From: Candidatus Aminicenantes bacterium UBA876
GTDB lineage: Bacteria > Acidobacteriota > Aminicenantia > UBA2199
Assembly: GCA_002294665.1 (NCBI GenBank)
Contig: DBFQ01000055.1
Span: 1-18,117, forward strand
Length of the DNA stretch: 18,117 nt
Reading direction: 5' to 3'
Positions 1 through 8,553 of the stretch are shown piece after piece. The stretch's first letter is position 1. Each line of letters begins with the position of its first letter. Position numbers and translations under genes: made by a program. The notes under the pieces were generated by a model. It did no database searches. It saw only the letters and a program-made list of their open reading frames with translations, and was not told the origin of the DNA.

Positions 1-116
1 CCGCGGAAGCGGCCGCCTGTTTGAAAAAGCGTTTTCTGGAGCCCTGCGTTCTGGTGGTCAAGGCTTCGCGCGGAATGGGCCTTGAGCGCATTTTAGAGGA
101 GCTTGCCGATGTCTGA
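1..116 (+). CDS. murF: MurF, C-terminal end (partial)
   Basis: This is the last 37 codons of a gene that begins before the window, read in the frame whose codons start at position 3 and ending at TGA 114-116. The visible end includes LVVKASRGMGLERILEEL. It matches the C-terminal strand and helix of MurF, where a VKGSR-G-MxxExI motif is usual. MurF (UDP-MurNAc-tripeptide:D-alanyl-D-alanine ligase) adds D-Ala-D-Ala to the cytoplasmic muropeptide precursor. The stop lies 8 nt inside murD, so the two are probably translationally coupled. The call rests on this short tail plus its position upstream of murD; the catalytic part is not visible. Confidence 0.8.
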   Translation, partial: AEAAACLKKRFLEPCVLVVKASRGMGLERILEELADV

Positions 117-1497
117 GCCGGTAATGGCGGTGGTTGGTTTCGGGCGCACCGGCCGCGCCGCTGTTGACTTCATGCTGGAGCAAGCCGGCCGGGAATCCCT
201 GCTGCTGTATACCGATGCGCCGGTAGCGCGGGATGAAACCGTTGCCGGGTATGAAAGCCGCGGGGTGCGTTTTGTTTCCGGTGCCGACGGGTTCCCCCGC
301 CTGCGCGCGGCGCAAACCGTGGTCATCAGTCCTGGCGTGGACGGTAACACCGAACGGTTTCGCGACCTCAAAGATCGCGGTGTGGATGTGGTTTCGGAAA
401 TCGAATACGCCTTCAGGTTCAATCGGGCAACCATCGTGGGGGTGACGGGCACCAACGGGAAATCCACTACGGTGAGCCTGATCCATCATTTGTTGCTCCA
501 TGCCGGCCGGACGTCCTGGCTGGCCGGTAATATCGGTACCCCGTTCATTTCCCTGGTGCGGAAGATGAAAGAAGGTGACGTGGCCGTGCTGGAAATTTCC
601 AGTTTCCAGTTGGAGGAGATCCGCGAATTCCGGCCGCATGTGGGGGTTTTGCTGAACCTGACCCCGGACCACCTGGACCGCTATACCGGGGTGGACGCAT
701 ATGCCCGGGCCAAGCAGCGCTTGTTTCTGAACCAGGGGCCGCAGGATTACGCAGTCGCGAACCATGACGATTGCCAGGTCCGGAGTTGGCTGGAAAACGC
801 CGGCATGGCAAAAAGGGTGTGGTTCTCGACGGAACAGGCGCTTCCCGAAGGCGTGTGCCTGGAAGAGAATGAAATCCGGCTCGGTTTCCTGGCAGAAACA
901 GACCGCATCCCGCTGACGACCTTTCCCTTACCGGGGCCGCACAATCTGCAGAACTACCTGGCCGCGGCAGCGACAGTCAAGCTGTTGGGACTGGACGGTC
1001 GCCGGATCGCGGCGGGAGCGGCGGATTTTCAGGGTTTACCCCATCGCATGGAAACCGTAGGCGTGATCGATGGAATCACGTTTATCAACGATTCCAAGGC
1101 CACGAACGTGGACGCGGCCGAAAAGTCCATCCTCAGCGTCAATTCACCTTCCGTGTTGATCCTTGGGGGAAAGGATAAGGGCGGTGATTTTTCACGCCTG
1201 GAAGAATTGATCCGCAACCGTATCCGACATGTCCTGCTGCTGGGCCAGGCGGCGGAACGCATTCGTTCTCAACTGCACGGGATTGCCGATCGTCTGGAGG
1301 AAGTGAGTGACATGGTCGAAGCCGTGGAGCGCGGCTTTGCGCTTCTTCGCGGAGACAACGGCACGGTTTTGCTGGCTCCGGGGTGTGCCAGTTTTGATAT
1401 GTTCACCAGTTTTGAGCACCGCGGTGATGTGTTCCGCTCCGCGGTGAATGAACTGGGCGCGCGTTTGCAACGCATGGGGAGCGGATCATCATGGTAA
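109..1497 (+). CDS. murD: UDP-N-acetylmuramoyl-L-alanine--D-glutamate ligase MurD
   Basis: MurD adds D-glutamate to UDP-MurNAc-L-Ala in the cytoplasm using ATP. The 462-aa length is typical. An N-terminal Rossmann domain begins MAVVGFGRTGRAA. The Mur-ligase P-loop GTNGKS is at residues 114-119. LEISSFQL (about 161-168), PDHLDRY (186-192), NDSKATN (327-333) and GGKDKG (353-358) follow, all standard MurD motifs. An in-frame TTG at 103 is possible, but AGAGGAG at 95-101 sits 7 nt before the ATG at 109, which decides the start. The start overlaps murF by 8 nt and the gene overlaps ftsW by 7 nt. The canonical mraY between murF and murD is missing. Confidence 0.97.
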   Translation: MSEPVMAVVGFGRTGRAAVDFMLEQAGRESLLLYTDAPVARDETVAGYESRGVRFVSGADGFPRLRAAQTVVISPGVDGNTERFRDLKDRGVDVVSEIEYAFRFNRATIVGVTGTNGKSTTVSLIHHLLLHAGRTSWLAGNIGTPFISLVRKMKEGDVAVLEISSFQLEEIREFRPHVGVLLNLTPDHLDRYTGVDAYARAKQRLFLNQGPQDYAVANHDDCQVRSWLENAGMAKRVWFSTEQALPEGVCLEENEIRLGFLAETDRIPLTTFPLPGPHNLQNYLAAAATVKLLGLDGRRIAAGAADFQGLPHRMETVGVIDGITFINDSKATNVDAAEKSILSVNSPSVLILGGKDKGGDFSRLEELIRNRIRHVLLLGQAAERIRSQLHGIADRLEEVSDMVEAVERGFALLRGDNGTVLLAPGCASFDMFTSFEHRGDVFRSAVNELGARLQRMGSGSSW

Positions 1498-2597
1498 GGC
1501 GCGTGGGAATCGACCGCATGCTCATGGGGGTTGTGTCCCTGTTGATCCTGATCGGGTTGATCATGGCTTACAGCACCACCATGATCCTGGCCAAAGAGAA
1601 ATACGGCGACAGTTTCTTTTTTTTAAAACGGCAACTGCTGTGGCTGGCCGTAGGCCTGGTGGTTTTTGCCGCCGTGGTGATGCAGCGGCAGGCGGTGTAT
1701 CTGCGTCCGGCGATCGTGTACGCATTTGCGCTGCTGGCCGTGGCGGGGTTGGTCCTGGTGTTTTTCGGCGGCAAGATCAACGGGACATACCGCTGGCTGC
1801 ACGTGGGAGGATTGTCGATCCAGCCGTCCGAGTTCGCCAAGATCGCGGCCGTCATGTACCTGGCACTGATCCTGGGGAGGCGCAACCTGGACGTAAACCA
1901 TCTGCCGCGGCTGATGGTGATCATGGCCCCCTTCCTGATCATGGAAATACTCATCCTCAAGGAACCCGATTACGGTACTTTCTTTTTGCTGGCATTCATC
2001 GCGGTTACCATGCTGTTTGTAGCCGGGTTGAAAATTCACTACCTGATTATCGGCGGTATTCTCTTTTTGCCCGCGGTTTACATGTTGCTGCGGCTGGACC
2101 CGGAGAGAATGCAGCGCGTCCTGGCTTTCCTGAACCCGGAACAATACCTGAACACCTATAATTTCCAGGCGGTTCAATCCCTGTACGCGGTCGGCTCGGG
2201 GGGGATTTTCGGCCAGGGACTGGGAAGCTCGACCCAGAAACTCTTTTTCCTGCCGTATGCCTATACGGATTTTATCTTCGCCATTATCGCTGAAGAAGTC
2301 GGACTGATCGGTTGCCTGCTGGTAATCGGGTTGTTCGGCCTTTTCCTCAAACGCGGGTTGAACATCGCGCGCAACTCCGGACACCGCCAGGCGTATCTGC
2401 TGGTAACGGGTTTGACCTTTTTGCTTGTGGCCCAGGCCTTCATCAATATTTCAGTCACTATCGGAATTTTCCCCACCAAGGGGATGGCGTTGCCGTTCAT
2501 TTCAATCGGCGGCAGCTCGTTGATTTCGGCCATGTTGATCGCCGGGATCATTATCAACGTGTCCAGGCACGGCAAAACGGTGTTTGCCAATGATTAA
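1491..2597 (+). CDS. ftsW: SEDS-family division glycosyltransferase FtsW
   Basis: This is a polytopic membrane protein of 368 aa with about ten hydrophobic segments. It belongs to the SEDS family (FtsW/RodA/SpoVE), which polymerises lipid II into glycan strands with a partner class B PBP at the septum. Diagnostic stretches are NGTYRWLHVGGLSIQPSEFAK (about 97-117), KEPDYGT (157-163), GQGLG (241-245) and FLPYAYTDFIFA (253-264), whose Asp260 is the likely essential aspartate. The C-terminal segment has GMALPFISIGGSS. The location between murD and murC favours FtsW over RodA. The residues before TDF are Y-A-Y instead of the common E-A-H. GGGGAG (1476-1481) lies 9 nt before the ATG. The start overlaps the murD stop (ATGGTAA). 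No PBP gene is in the window. Confidence 0.95.
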   Translation: MVRRVGIDRMLMGVVSLLILIGLIMAYSTTMILAKEKYGDSFFFLKRQLLWLAVGLVVFAAVVMQRQAVYLRPAIVYAFALLAVAGLVLVFFGGKINGTYRWLHVGGLSIQPSEFAKIAAVMYLALILGRRNLDVNHLPRLMVIMAPFLIMEILILKEPDYGTFFLLAFIAVTMLFVAGLKIHYLIIGGILFLPAVYMLLRLDPERMQRVLAFLNPEQYLNTYNFQAVQSLYAVGSGGIFGQGLGSSTQKLFFLPYAYTDFIFAIIAEEVGLIGCLLVIGLFGLFLKRGLNIARNSGHRQAYLLVTGLTFLLVAQAFINISVTIGIFPTKGMALPFISIGGSSLISAMLIAGIIINVSRHGKTVFAND

Positions 2598-3972
2598 GTA
2601 CAGTCGCATCAAGCGGGTGCATTTTACCGGAATCGGTGGAGCGGGAATGTCCGGAATCGCCGAGGTGCTCCACAACATGGGTTTTTCGGTCAGTGGTTCC
2701 GATATCGCTGAGAACGCGGCGGTGAAACGGTTCCAGAAAACGGGTATTCCGGTGGCAATCGGCCACGATGCCGATAACCTCAACAACGCGGAAACACTGG
2801 TTTATTCGAGCGCCATCCGCAGCGACAATGTGGAAGTGGTTGAGGCCAGGCGGCGCCGGATTCCGGTCATTCCCCGCGCGGAAATGCTGGGCGAACTGAT
2901 GCGCCTGAAGTTTTCACTGGCTGTGGCCGGGACTCACGGCAAAACCACGACGACATCGATGATCGCGACCATTCTCCATTTCGCGGGACTGGATCCGACA
3001 TACGTGGTGGGCGGGCGCCTGAAGATAGAGGAAAGCGGAGCCAAACTGGGGCGCTCCGATTACCTGATCGCCGAGGCGGATGAATCGGACGGCAGTTTTC
3101 TGCAGTTGTTCCCGACGGTGGCGGTCATTACCAACATCGAAAACGACCATCTGGATCATTACGGAGACTTGGATCATCTGCTCACCGCTTTTGCTGCGTT
3201 TGGCGACCGGGTGCCTTTCTATGGTTCAATCGTACTCAACAACGATTGCCCCAATTGTCGCCGGATCCAGCCGCGCTTGAATAAACGGGTGCGTACGTTC
3301 GGAATGGGTGAGGGTGCTTGCGTGAGCGCCCGCATCGGAGAGGAATCGGTGTTTCGCACCACGTTTGAACTACTGATCGAGAATGAGTCCCGGGGAGAAG
3401 TGGTGCTGAATGTGGGCGGCCGGCACAACGTCATGAACGCGTTGGCAGCGATTTCGGCCTGCCTGGAAATCGGCCTGGATCTGCAGCGTATTTTCAACGG
3501 CCTGGAGAATTTCTACCTGCCGGAGCGGCGTTTCCAGGTGTTGTTCCGTTCCGGCAAGTATCTGCTGGTCGACGACTACGCGCACCATCCGACCGAAGTA
3601 CGCGCCACGCTGGATACGCTGAAAAGCGGCGGTTATCGTCGTATTATCGCGGTTTTCCAACCGCACCGGTATACCCGGCTTCAATTGCTGCTGGATGATT
3701 TCGCGGCCGCTTTTTCGGGGATTGACGAGGTGATGATCGCCCCGCTGTACGCCGCCGGCCAGGACGCCATCCCGGGAGTCGACGCCCGGGAGCTGGCGGA
3801 ACGGGTCAGCCTTGCCAGCGGCGTTTCCTGTCGCTTCATGCCGGATTTTTCCGCGATTACCGCCTACCTGGAAAAAGAGATTCGTCCCGGGGACGCCCTG
3901 GTATTTCTTTCAGCGGGTGATCTGACTCAACTGGCCCATGATTTTTCCGCACGCATGGAGAGGTTCAACTGA
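2590..3972 (+). CDS. murC: UDP-N-acetylmuramate--L-alanine ligase MurC
   Basis: MurC attaches L-alanine to UDP-MurNAc, the first peptide step of the cytoplasmic pathway. It is 460 aa, the usual length. The N-terminal UDP-binding domain carries HFTGIGGAGMSGIAE (about 11-25). The ATP loop GTHGKTTTT is at 114-122 and EADESDGSF at 162-170. NDHLDHY lies near 185-191. The C-terminal domain has YAHHPTE (330-336) and HRYTR (359-363), which are MurC hallmarks. A TTG at 2584 is in frame but has no better SD. The ATG at 2590 overlaps the ftsW stop by 8 nt and has no clear SD, so reinitiation from ftsW is likely. The murG normally found between ftsW and murC is absent. Confidence 0.97.
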   Translation: MIKYSRIKRVHFTGIGGAGMSGIAEVLHNMGFSVSGSDIAENAAVKRFQKTGIPVAIGHDADNLNNAETLVYSSAIRSDNVEVVEARRRRIPVIPRAEMLGELMRLKFSLAVAGTHGKTTTTSMIATILHFAGLDPTYVVGGRLKIEESGAKLGRSDYLIAEADESDGSFLQLFPTVAVITNIENDHLDHYGDLDHLLTAFAAFGDRVPFYGSIVLNNDCPNCRRIQPRLNKRVRTFGMGEGACVSARIGEESVFRTTFELLIENESRGEVVLNVGGRHNVMNALAAISACLEIGLDLQRIFNGLENFYLPERRFQVLFRSGKYLLVDDYAHHPTEVRATLDTLKSGGYRRIIAVFQPHRYTRLQLLLDDFAAAFSGIDEVMIAPLYAAGQDAIPGVDARELAERVSLASGVSCRFMPDFSAITAYLEKEIRPGDALVFLSAGDLTQLAHDFSARMERFN

Positions 3973-4760
3973 TGAGGGAATTGTCGGGAGTCGGGATTCG
4001 CGGCGAAGCCGAGTTCTTCCGCCGGGTCAACAACCGTACCCTGACCCGGCAGAAGCGTATTCGCATCATCCAGGTCCGCGGCCTGCACATGATTCTCATG
4101 CTCATCGTGTTGGGTATGGGGGCCATGCTGGCTTGGCGCAGCGCGCATTTCCTCTTTACCTGGAAGCGGCTGGAAGTGCAGTCTTTCCATCTGGTGAATC
4201 CGCCGCATTTTGAGCGGGAACGTGTGCACGAGATGGTCAAGCGGTATCGTGGAAATATCCTGGCGCTGGATTTTCAGAGCTTGCGCAGGGAATTGCTGCA
4301 ATTGCGCGAGGTCCGCTCGGTTTCGCTGACACGGCGACTGCCCTCCACCGTGGAAGTCGGTTTTGAACTGCGAACCCCGGTTTTTCAGTTTGATCGAAAC
4401 GGGCAATACAGCATCATTGATCGCGATGGCGTCGTGTTGCAGCAGAGCCGGTTGCCGTTGAAAGGGCTGATCACGGTTCGGCAGGTCGAGGAAACCGACT
4501 TGCCGCGGTTGACTCCTTACCTGGCTGAACTGGAAAGGGTCCGTGACCAGGTGGAATACGTGGGCATGGATTCATTTCACCGCGTGGTGATGAAATGGCG
4601 GGGGTTGCCGGAGCTGGTGTATCCTCCACCGGCAAACCTGGTGCAGCGGCTGCGTGACTATACCCAATGGAAAAAACGGCTGAAACTTGTCCGTGACATC
4701 CGCTATGTGGATTTGAGATTTGAAAACCGGTTTTACTTTGCATACAGGCAGGAGGCCTGA
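3972..4760 (+). CDS. ftsQ: Cell division protein FtsQ
   Basis: This is a 262-aa bitopic protein with a basic cytoplasmic N-terminus (about 1-36), one transmembrane helix (about 37-56), and a periplasmic part. The region from about 66 to 135 fits a POTRA domain: VQSFHLVNPPHFERERV, then LREVRSVSLTRRLPSTVEVGFELRTPV. The beta FtsQ region follows, with the typical IIDRDGVVL. FtsQ (DivIB in Gram-positives) links early and late divisome proteins through FtsB/FtsL. FtsQ sequences diverge widely, so the call rests on layout, the POTRA pattern and the place just before ftsA. The start ATG shares one base with the murC stop (TGATG), with GGAGAGG at 3957-3963. Confidence 0.9.
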   Translation: MRELSGVGIRGEAEFFRRVNNRTLTRQKRIRIIQVRGLHMILMLIVLGMGAMLAWRSAHFLFTWKRLEVQSFHLVNPPHFERERVHEMVKRYRGNILALDFQSLRRELLQLREVRSVSLTRRLPSTVEVGFELRTPVFQFDRNGQYSIIDRDGVVLQQSRLPLKGLITVRQVEETDLPRLTPYLAELERVRDQVEYVGMDSFHRVVMKWRGLPELVYPPPANLVQRLRDYTQWKKRLKLVRDIRYVDLRFENRFYFAYRQEA

Positions 4761-4765
4761 AGACC

Positions 4766-5986
4766 ATGAAAGATAACTACCTGGTGGGAATTGACATCGG
4801 AACCAAGAAAATCTGCACCATCATCGGTCAGGTCAAGGGCGACATCGGTCAGGAAGAATTGGAGGTAATCGGCTATGGCCTGGCGGAAACCAGCGGTGTG
4901 CGCAAAGGCGTGATTGTGGATATGCAGGGCACCGTGGACTCCATCCGCCGTTCCGTCAAGGAAGCAGAGATTACCGCGGGGGTTGAAGCGGAATCGGCAT
5001 ATGTCAATATTTCGGGCAGCCATATCCAGTCGATCAACGCCAAGGGCAGCATCAATATTACCGGGCGTAACCGCGAGATCACCAAGGATGATGTGGATCG
5101 TGCCGTGACTCACGGCAGCAGTATCATGCTGCCCAATGACAAAGACATCCTGCACGTGCTGACCCAGGAGTTCATCGTGGACACTCAGGAAGGTGTCAAA
5201 AACCCCATCGGTATGATCGGGACGAACCTCGAGGTGTATATTCATATCGTTACGGCCTCACTGACCGCGACGAAGAACCTGTTGATCTGTTTGAAAAAGG
5301 CCAAGATGGATGTGATCCGCATGGTACTGTCGCATATCGCCACCGCGGAGTCGGTGTTGATGCCGGATGAAAAGGAATTGGGCGTGGCCCTGATCGATAT
5401 CGGCGCCGGCACTACGGATATCGCGGTCTTTGAAAAGGGGGCCTTGAGTTATTCCGCCACGATCGGCGTGGGTGGAGACAACTTCACCAACGACCTGGCC
5501 ATCGGCACACGCACCCCCATCGACCGGGCTGAGATGATCAAGCGCAAGTACGGTTGCGGTATGGATCCGAACTGGAAGAACCAGAATATCGAAATTCCCA
5601 GCGTCGGCGGCAAGAAAAGGCGTTGTATCTCCGTGTCGTTGCTTACCGATATTTTAAAGCCGCGCGCGGAAGAGATATTTGAAATGGCCAAGGAAAAAAT
5701 CGAATCCCAGGGCTTGTCCAATTCCATCAACGCCGGCGTGGTGATCACCGGCGGATCGGCGCAATTGGAAGGGTTAATGGAAATCGCCGACGATATTTTC
5801 GCGGCCCCGGTACGTTTGGGGAAGCCATTCGGCATGGGCGGGCTGATCGACAAGGTCAACTCGCCCGATTTTGCCACGGCCACGGGATTGATCAAGTACG
5901 GAATGCTGGATCTGAAAGATAAGGGAATTCTGAAGCAGAAGCCGGAAGGCTTCTTCCAGCGGGTCAAACGCCAGCTGGGATTCTAG
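4766..5986 (+). CDS. ftsA: Cell division protein FtsA
   Basis: FtsA is an actin-like ATPase that tethers FtsZ to the inner membrane and recruits later divisome proteins. The 406-aa protein starts with the phosphate-1 motif LVGIDIGTKKICTIIG (6-21). The FtsA-specific 1C region follows. Phosphate-2 ALIDIGAGTTDIAVF is at about 208-222 and the adenosine motif VVITGGSAQLEG at 325-336. The C-terminal end, EGFFQRVKRQLGF (394-406), fits the amphipathic membrane-targeting helix. GGAGG (4751-4755) lies inside the ftsQ end, 10 nt before the ATG. The gap to ftsQ is 5 nt and to ftsZ is 9 nt. Confidence 0.97.
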   Translation: MKDNYLVGIDIGTKKICTIIGQVKGDIGQEELEVIGYGLAETSGVRKGVIVDMQGTVDSIRRSVKEAEITAGVEAESAYVNISGSHIQSINAKGSINITGRNREITKDDVDRAVTHGSSIMLPNDKDILHVLTQEFIVDTQEGVKNPIGMIGTNLEVYIHIVTASLTATKNLLICLKKAKMDVIRMVLSHIATAESVLMPDEKELGVALIDIGAGTTDIAVFEKGALSYSATIGVGGDNFTNDLAIGTRTPIDRAEMIKRKYGCGMDPNWKNQNIEIPSVGGKKRRCISVSLLTDILKPRAEEIFEMAKEKIESQGLSNSINAGVVITGGSAQLEGLMEIADDIFAAPVRLGKPFGMGGLIDKVNSPDFATATGLIKYGMLDLKDKGILKQKPEGFFQRVKRQLGF

Positions 5987-5995
5987 GAGGGTGTC

Positions 5996-7255
5996 ATGGC
6001 GGATCAAGTAAGAATCACTTACTCGAAAGAAAGGGCTCCGAGAGGTGCGGTATTAAAGGTTGTCGGTGTCGGCGGAGCCGGAGGCAACGCCATTAACCGC
6101 ATGATTGACGAAGGATTGCAGGGAGTGGAGTTTGTTGCCATCAACACGGACATTCAGGACCTGTCCAGCATCAAATCTCCCGCCCAGACCCTGCAGATCG
6201 GCGAGAAGATCACCCGCGGCCTGGGCACCGGTTCCAATTCCGACGTGGGAATGCAGGCCGCGCTGGAAAGCACCGAGGCGATCATCGATCTGCTGGAAGG
6301 GGCCAATATGGTCTTTATCACCGCCGGCATGGGAGGCGGAACCGGTACGGGCGCCTCGCAGGTGGTGGCCAATCACGCTTCGTCCATGGGAGTATTGACC
6401 GTGGCGGTGGTGACAAGGCCTTTCGAATTCGAAGGCCAGGCACGCAATGAAGTGGCGGATACCGGTATCCAGGGACTCATGGGCAGCGTGGATGCCATTA
6501 TCGTGATTCCCAACCAGCGCCTGTTTGAATTGGAAGACGCGGACATTTCCTACAAGGATGCGTACAAGAAAGTGGACGAGATCCTGTTGAAAGCGGTGCG
6601 CGGCATATCGGACATCATCAACAGTCCCGGTTATCAGAATGTCGATTTCGCCGACGTACGCGCGGCCATGAGTGAGAAGGGGATGACCCTGATGGGGACC
6701 GGAGAAGCCAAGGGCGAGAATCGCGCCGAGGAAGCCACGCGCAAGGCTTTGACCTCACCTTTGCTGGAGAACGTGTCGATTGACGGCGCGACCGGAATCC
6801 TGTACAACATTACTGCGGCTTCGAACCTGACCCTGAAGGAGATCGGAGTGATCTCCGAGATCATTAAAGGCAACAGTTCTCCGACGGCCAGGGTCAAGTT
6901 CGGCATTGTGGATGATGAAGGCATGGGGGAATTTCTCAGGGTTACCGTCATTGCCACGGGATTCAACGATGAGTCGAAACGCAACTATTTTCAGTACAAG
7001 CCCAGGTCCACGCCTGCGCCGTCAAGGCCGGTCACTCCCATGCAGGTGCAGAAACCGCTACCCGTAATGGAGGAAGAAAGACCGGAACAGGAACGTTTTG
7101 TATTTAAGAAACGGGAGAGATCGGTGAACCTGACGGACCGGGTTGAATACATCAACGACAGCAGCCTTCCCAGTATGGCGCCGCACCCGGAAAACTTCGA
7201 GGATATGCTGGATGTCCCCGTGTTTCAACGCCCCAAGTTAACGGAGAGGAAATGA
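5996..7255 (+). CDS. ftsZ: Cell division protein FtsZ
   Basis: FtsZ is the tubulin-like GTPase that forms the cytokinetic ring. The 419-aa protein has GVGGAGGNAINRM (24-36) and the tubulin signature GGGTGTG (113-119). The synergy loop NVDFADVRAAMSEKG (215-229) carries the catalytic aspartates. The globular core ends near 325, followed by a proline- and charge-rich linker of about 75 residues. The conserved C-terminal peptide DVPVFQRPK (406-414) binds FtsA, ending in basic residues. AGGAGG (5985-5990) overlaps the ftsA stop, 5 nt before the ATG. The last bases, AAATGA, contain the start of hutI, a 4-nt overlap. Confidence 0.99.
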   Translation: MADQVRITYSKERAPRGAVLKVVGVGGAGGNAINRMIDEGLQGVEFVAINTDIQDLSSIKSPAQTLQIGEKITRGLGTGSNSDVGMQAALESTEAIIDLLEGANMVFITAGMGGGTGTGASQVVANHASSMGVLTVAVVTRPFEFEGQARNEVADTGIQGLMGSVDAIIVIPNQRLFELEDADISYKDAYKKVDEILLKAVRGISDIINSPGYQNVDFADVRAAMSEKGMTLMGTGEAKGENRAEEATRKALTSPLLENVSIDGATGILYNITAASNLTLKEIGVISEIIKGNSSPTARVKFGIVDDEGMGEFLRVTVIATGFNDESKRNYFQYKPRSTPAPSRPVTPMQVQKPLPVMEEERPEQERFVFKKRERSVNLTDRVEYINDSSLPSMAPHPENFEDMLDVPVFQRPKLTERK

Positions 7256-8532
7256 TCGATATCACCCTGCTGATCCGCAATGTCCGTGAGCTGGTGAATC
7301 CTGCCGATGACAACGTGGTCCGCGGGGGGCGTCTGAACTCCCTGCGCTTGTCCCGCAATGCGTGGATCGGCGCCCAGGGTGAATTCATCCGCTTCGTGGG
7401 GTTTGAGGACGATTTCAACAAGAGCTGCCGCTTGACGCCGGACGCGGTGGTCATCGATGCATCCGACCTGGTCGCTTTTCCCGGATTTGTGGATCCACAT
7501 ACCCACCTGCCCTTTGGCGGCACCCGCCAGGACGAGTTCCGCCTCAAGCTCCAGGGTGTGGACTACCGGGAAATCGCCCGCCGGGGCGGAGGCATCAAGC
7601 GCACAGTCGCCGATACCCGTGCCATGACGCGGGAAGAACTGGCTGCGGCTGTTGAAAAGCGCCTGGACCGGATGCTGCTTTCCGGCACCACCACCTGCGA
7701 AGCCAAGAGTGGCTACGGGCTGGACCTGGATACGGAAATCAAACAACTGGAAGTGGTGGACGCCGTGAATGAATTTCATCCGGTGGAACTGGTGCCGACC
7801 TTCATGGGCGCGCATGAGATTCCCGCGGAGTTCGCCGGGCGCAATCGTGATTTCATTGATTTCATGGCCGGCGAGGTCATGCCCCGTGTCCGGGAAAGAA
7901 ACCTGGCGGAATTCGCCGATGTCTTTTGCGAAGAAGGTGTGTTCTCGGTGGCGGAGGCCGCCGTCTACATGGACCGCGCCCGCGAGCTGGGTTTCAAACT
8001 CAAGATCCATGCCGACGAATTCACTTCCAACGGTGCCGCCAGGCTGGCGGTTGAAAAAGGAGCGCGTTCCGCCGAGCATCTCATTGCCATGACACCCGAT
8101 GAGATCTCGGTGATCAGTGCTTCGGACACGGCGTGCATCCTTCTGCCCGGAGTCTCTTTCTTCCTGAAAATGGCAAAATACGCCCCCGCCCGTGAGGTAA
8201 TCGAACAGAACGGTATCGTGGCCCTGGGGAGTGATTTCAATCCCGGCAGTTCCATGATTTCCTCGCAATTGTTTATATTTCACCTGGGGGTGTTCCAATT
8301 GGGACTGACGATTGAAGAGGCGCTGAACGCGGTCACCATCAACGCCGCTTACTCCATCGATCGGCAGCATTCGATCGGATCACTGGTTCCGGGCAAGAAA
8401 ATGGATGTGCTGCTGGCGGATATTCCCGACTACAGTTACCTGGGCTATCATCCGGGGCTGATCCCCTGGCACACGATTATCAAATCCGGGGAGGTGGTGG
8501 TGCAGGGGTTTGTGCCCCTGTACAATCCCTGA
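7252..8532 (+). CDS. hutI: Imidazolonepropionase (amidohydrolase family)
   Basis: HutI hydrolyses 4-imidazolone-5-propanoate to N-formimino-L-glutamate, the third step of histidine breakdown. The 426-aa protein has the amidohydrolase metal motif DPHTHLPFGGTRQDEF (81-96, metal ligands His83 and His85). The HutI-specific EIARRGGGI (107-115) and AKSGYGLDLDTEI (151-163) follow. HADEF at 253-257 supplies a metal His253. GSDFNPGSS (326-334) carries Asp328, a metal and catalytic residue. These family-specific motifs argue against a generic amidohydrolase, though substrate use is inferred. The ATG overlaps the ftsZ stop by 4 nt, with GGAG at 7243-7246. No other hut gene is visible, so its coupling to ftsZ is unexplained. 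Confidence 0.92.
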   Translation: MIDITLLIRNVRELVNPADDNVVRGGRLNSLRLSRNAWIGAQGEFIRFVGFEDDFNKSCRLTPDAVVIDASDLVAFPGFVDPHTHLPFGGTRQDEFRLKLQGVDYREIARRGGGIKRTVADTRAMTREELAAAVEKRLDRMLLSGTTTCEAKSGYGLDLDTEIKQLEVVDAVNEFHPVELVPTFMGAHEIPAEFAGRNRDFIDFMAGEVMPRVRERNLAEFADVFCEEGVFSVAEAAVYMDRARELGFKLKIHADEFTSNGAARLAVEKGARSAEHLIAMTPDEISVISASDTACILLPGVSFFLKMAKYAPAREVIEQNGIVALGSDFNPGSSMISSQLFIFHLGVFQLGLTIEEALNAVTINAAYSIDRQHSIGSLVPGKKMDVLLADIPDYSYLGYHPGLIPWHTIIKSGEVVVQGFVPLYNP

Positions 8533-8553
8533 TTCGATTGAAAGAGGATGACC

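Noticed and set aside
1278..1503. tRNA or other RNA genes anywhere in the window
   Set aside because: I looked for tRNA-like T-loop and CCA patterns and for rRNA segments in the gaps and found none. The gaps in the operon are too short to hold them.
7225..8370. Long minus-strand open frame of 381 codons opposite hutI
   Set aside because: It mirrors the GC-rich hutI frame, has no recognisable domain or SD, and the plus strand encodes a motif-rich enzyme.
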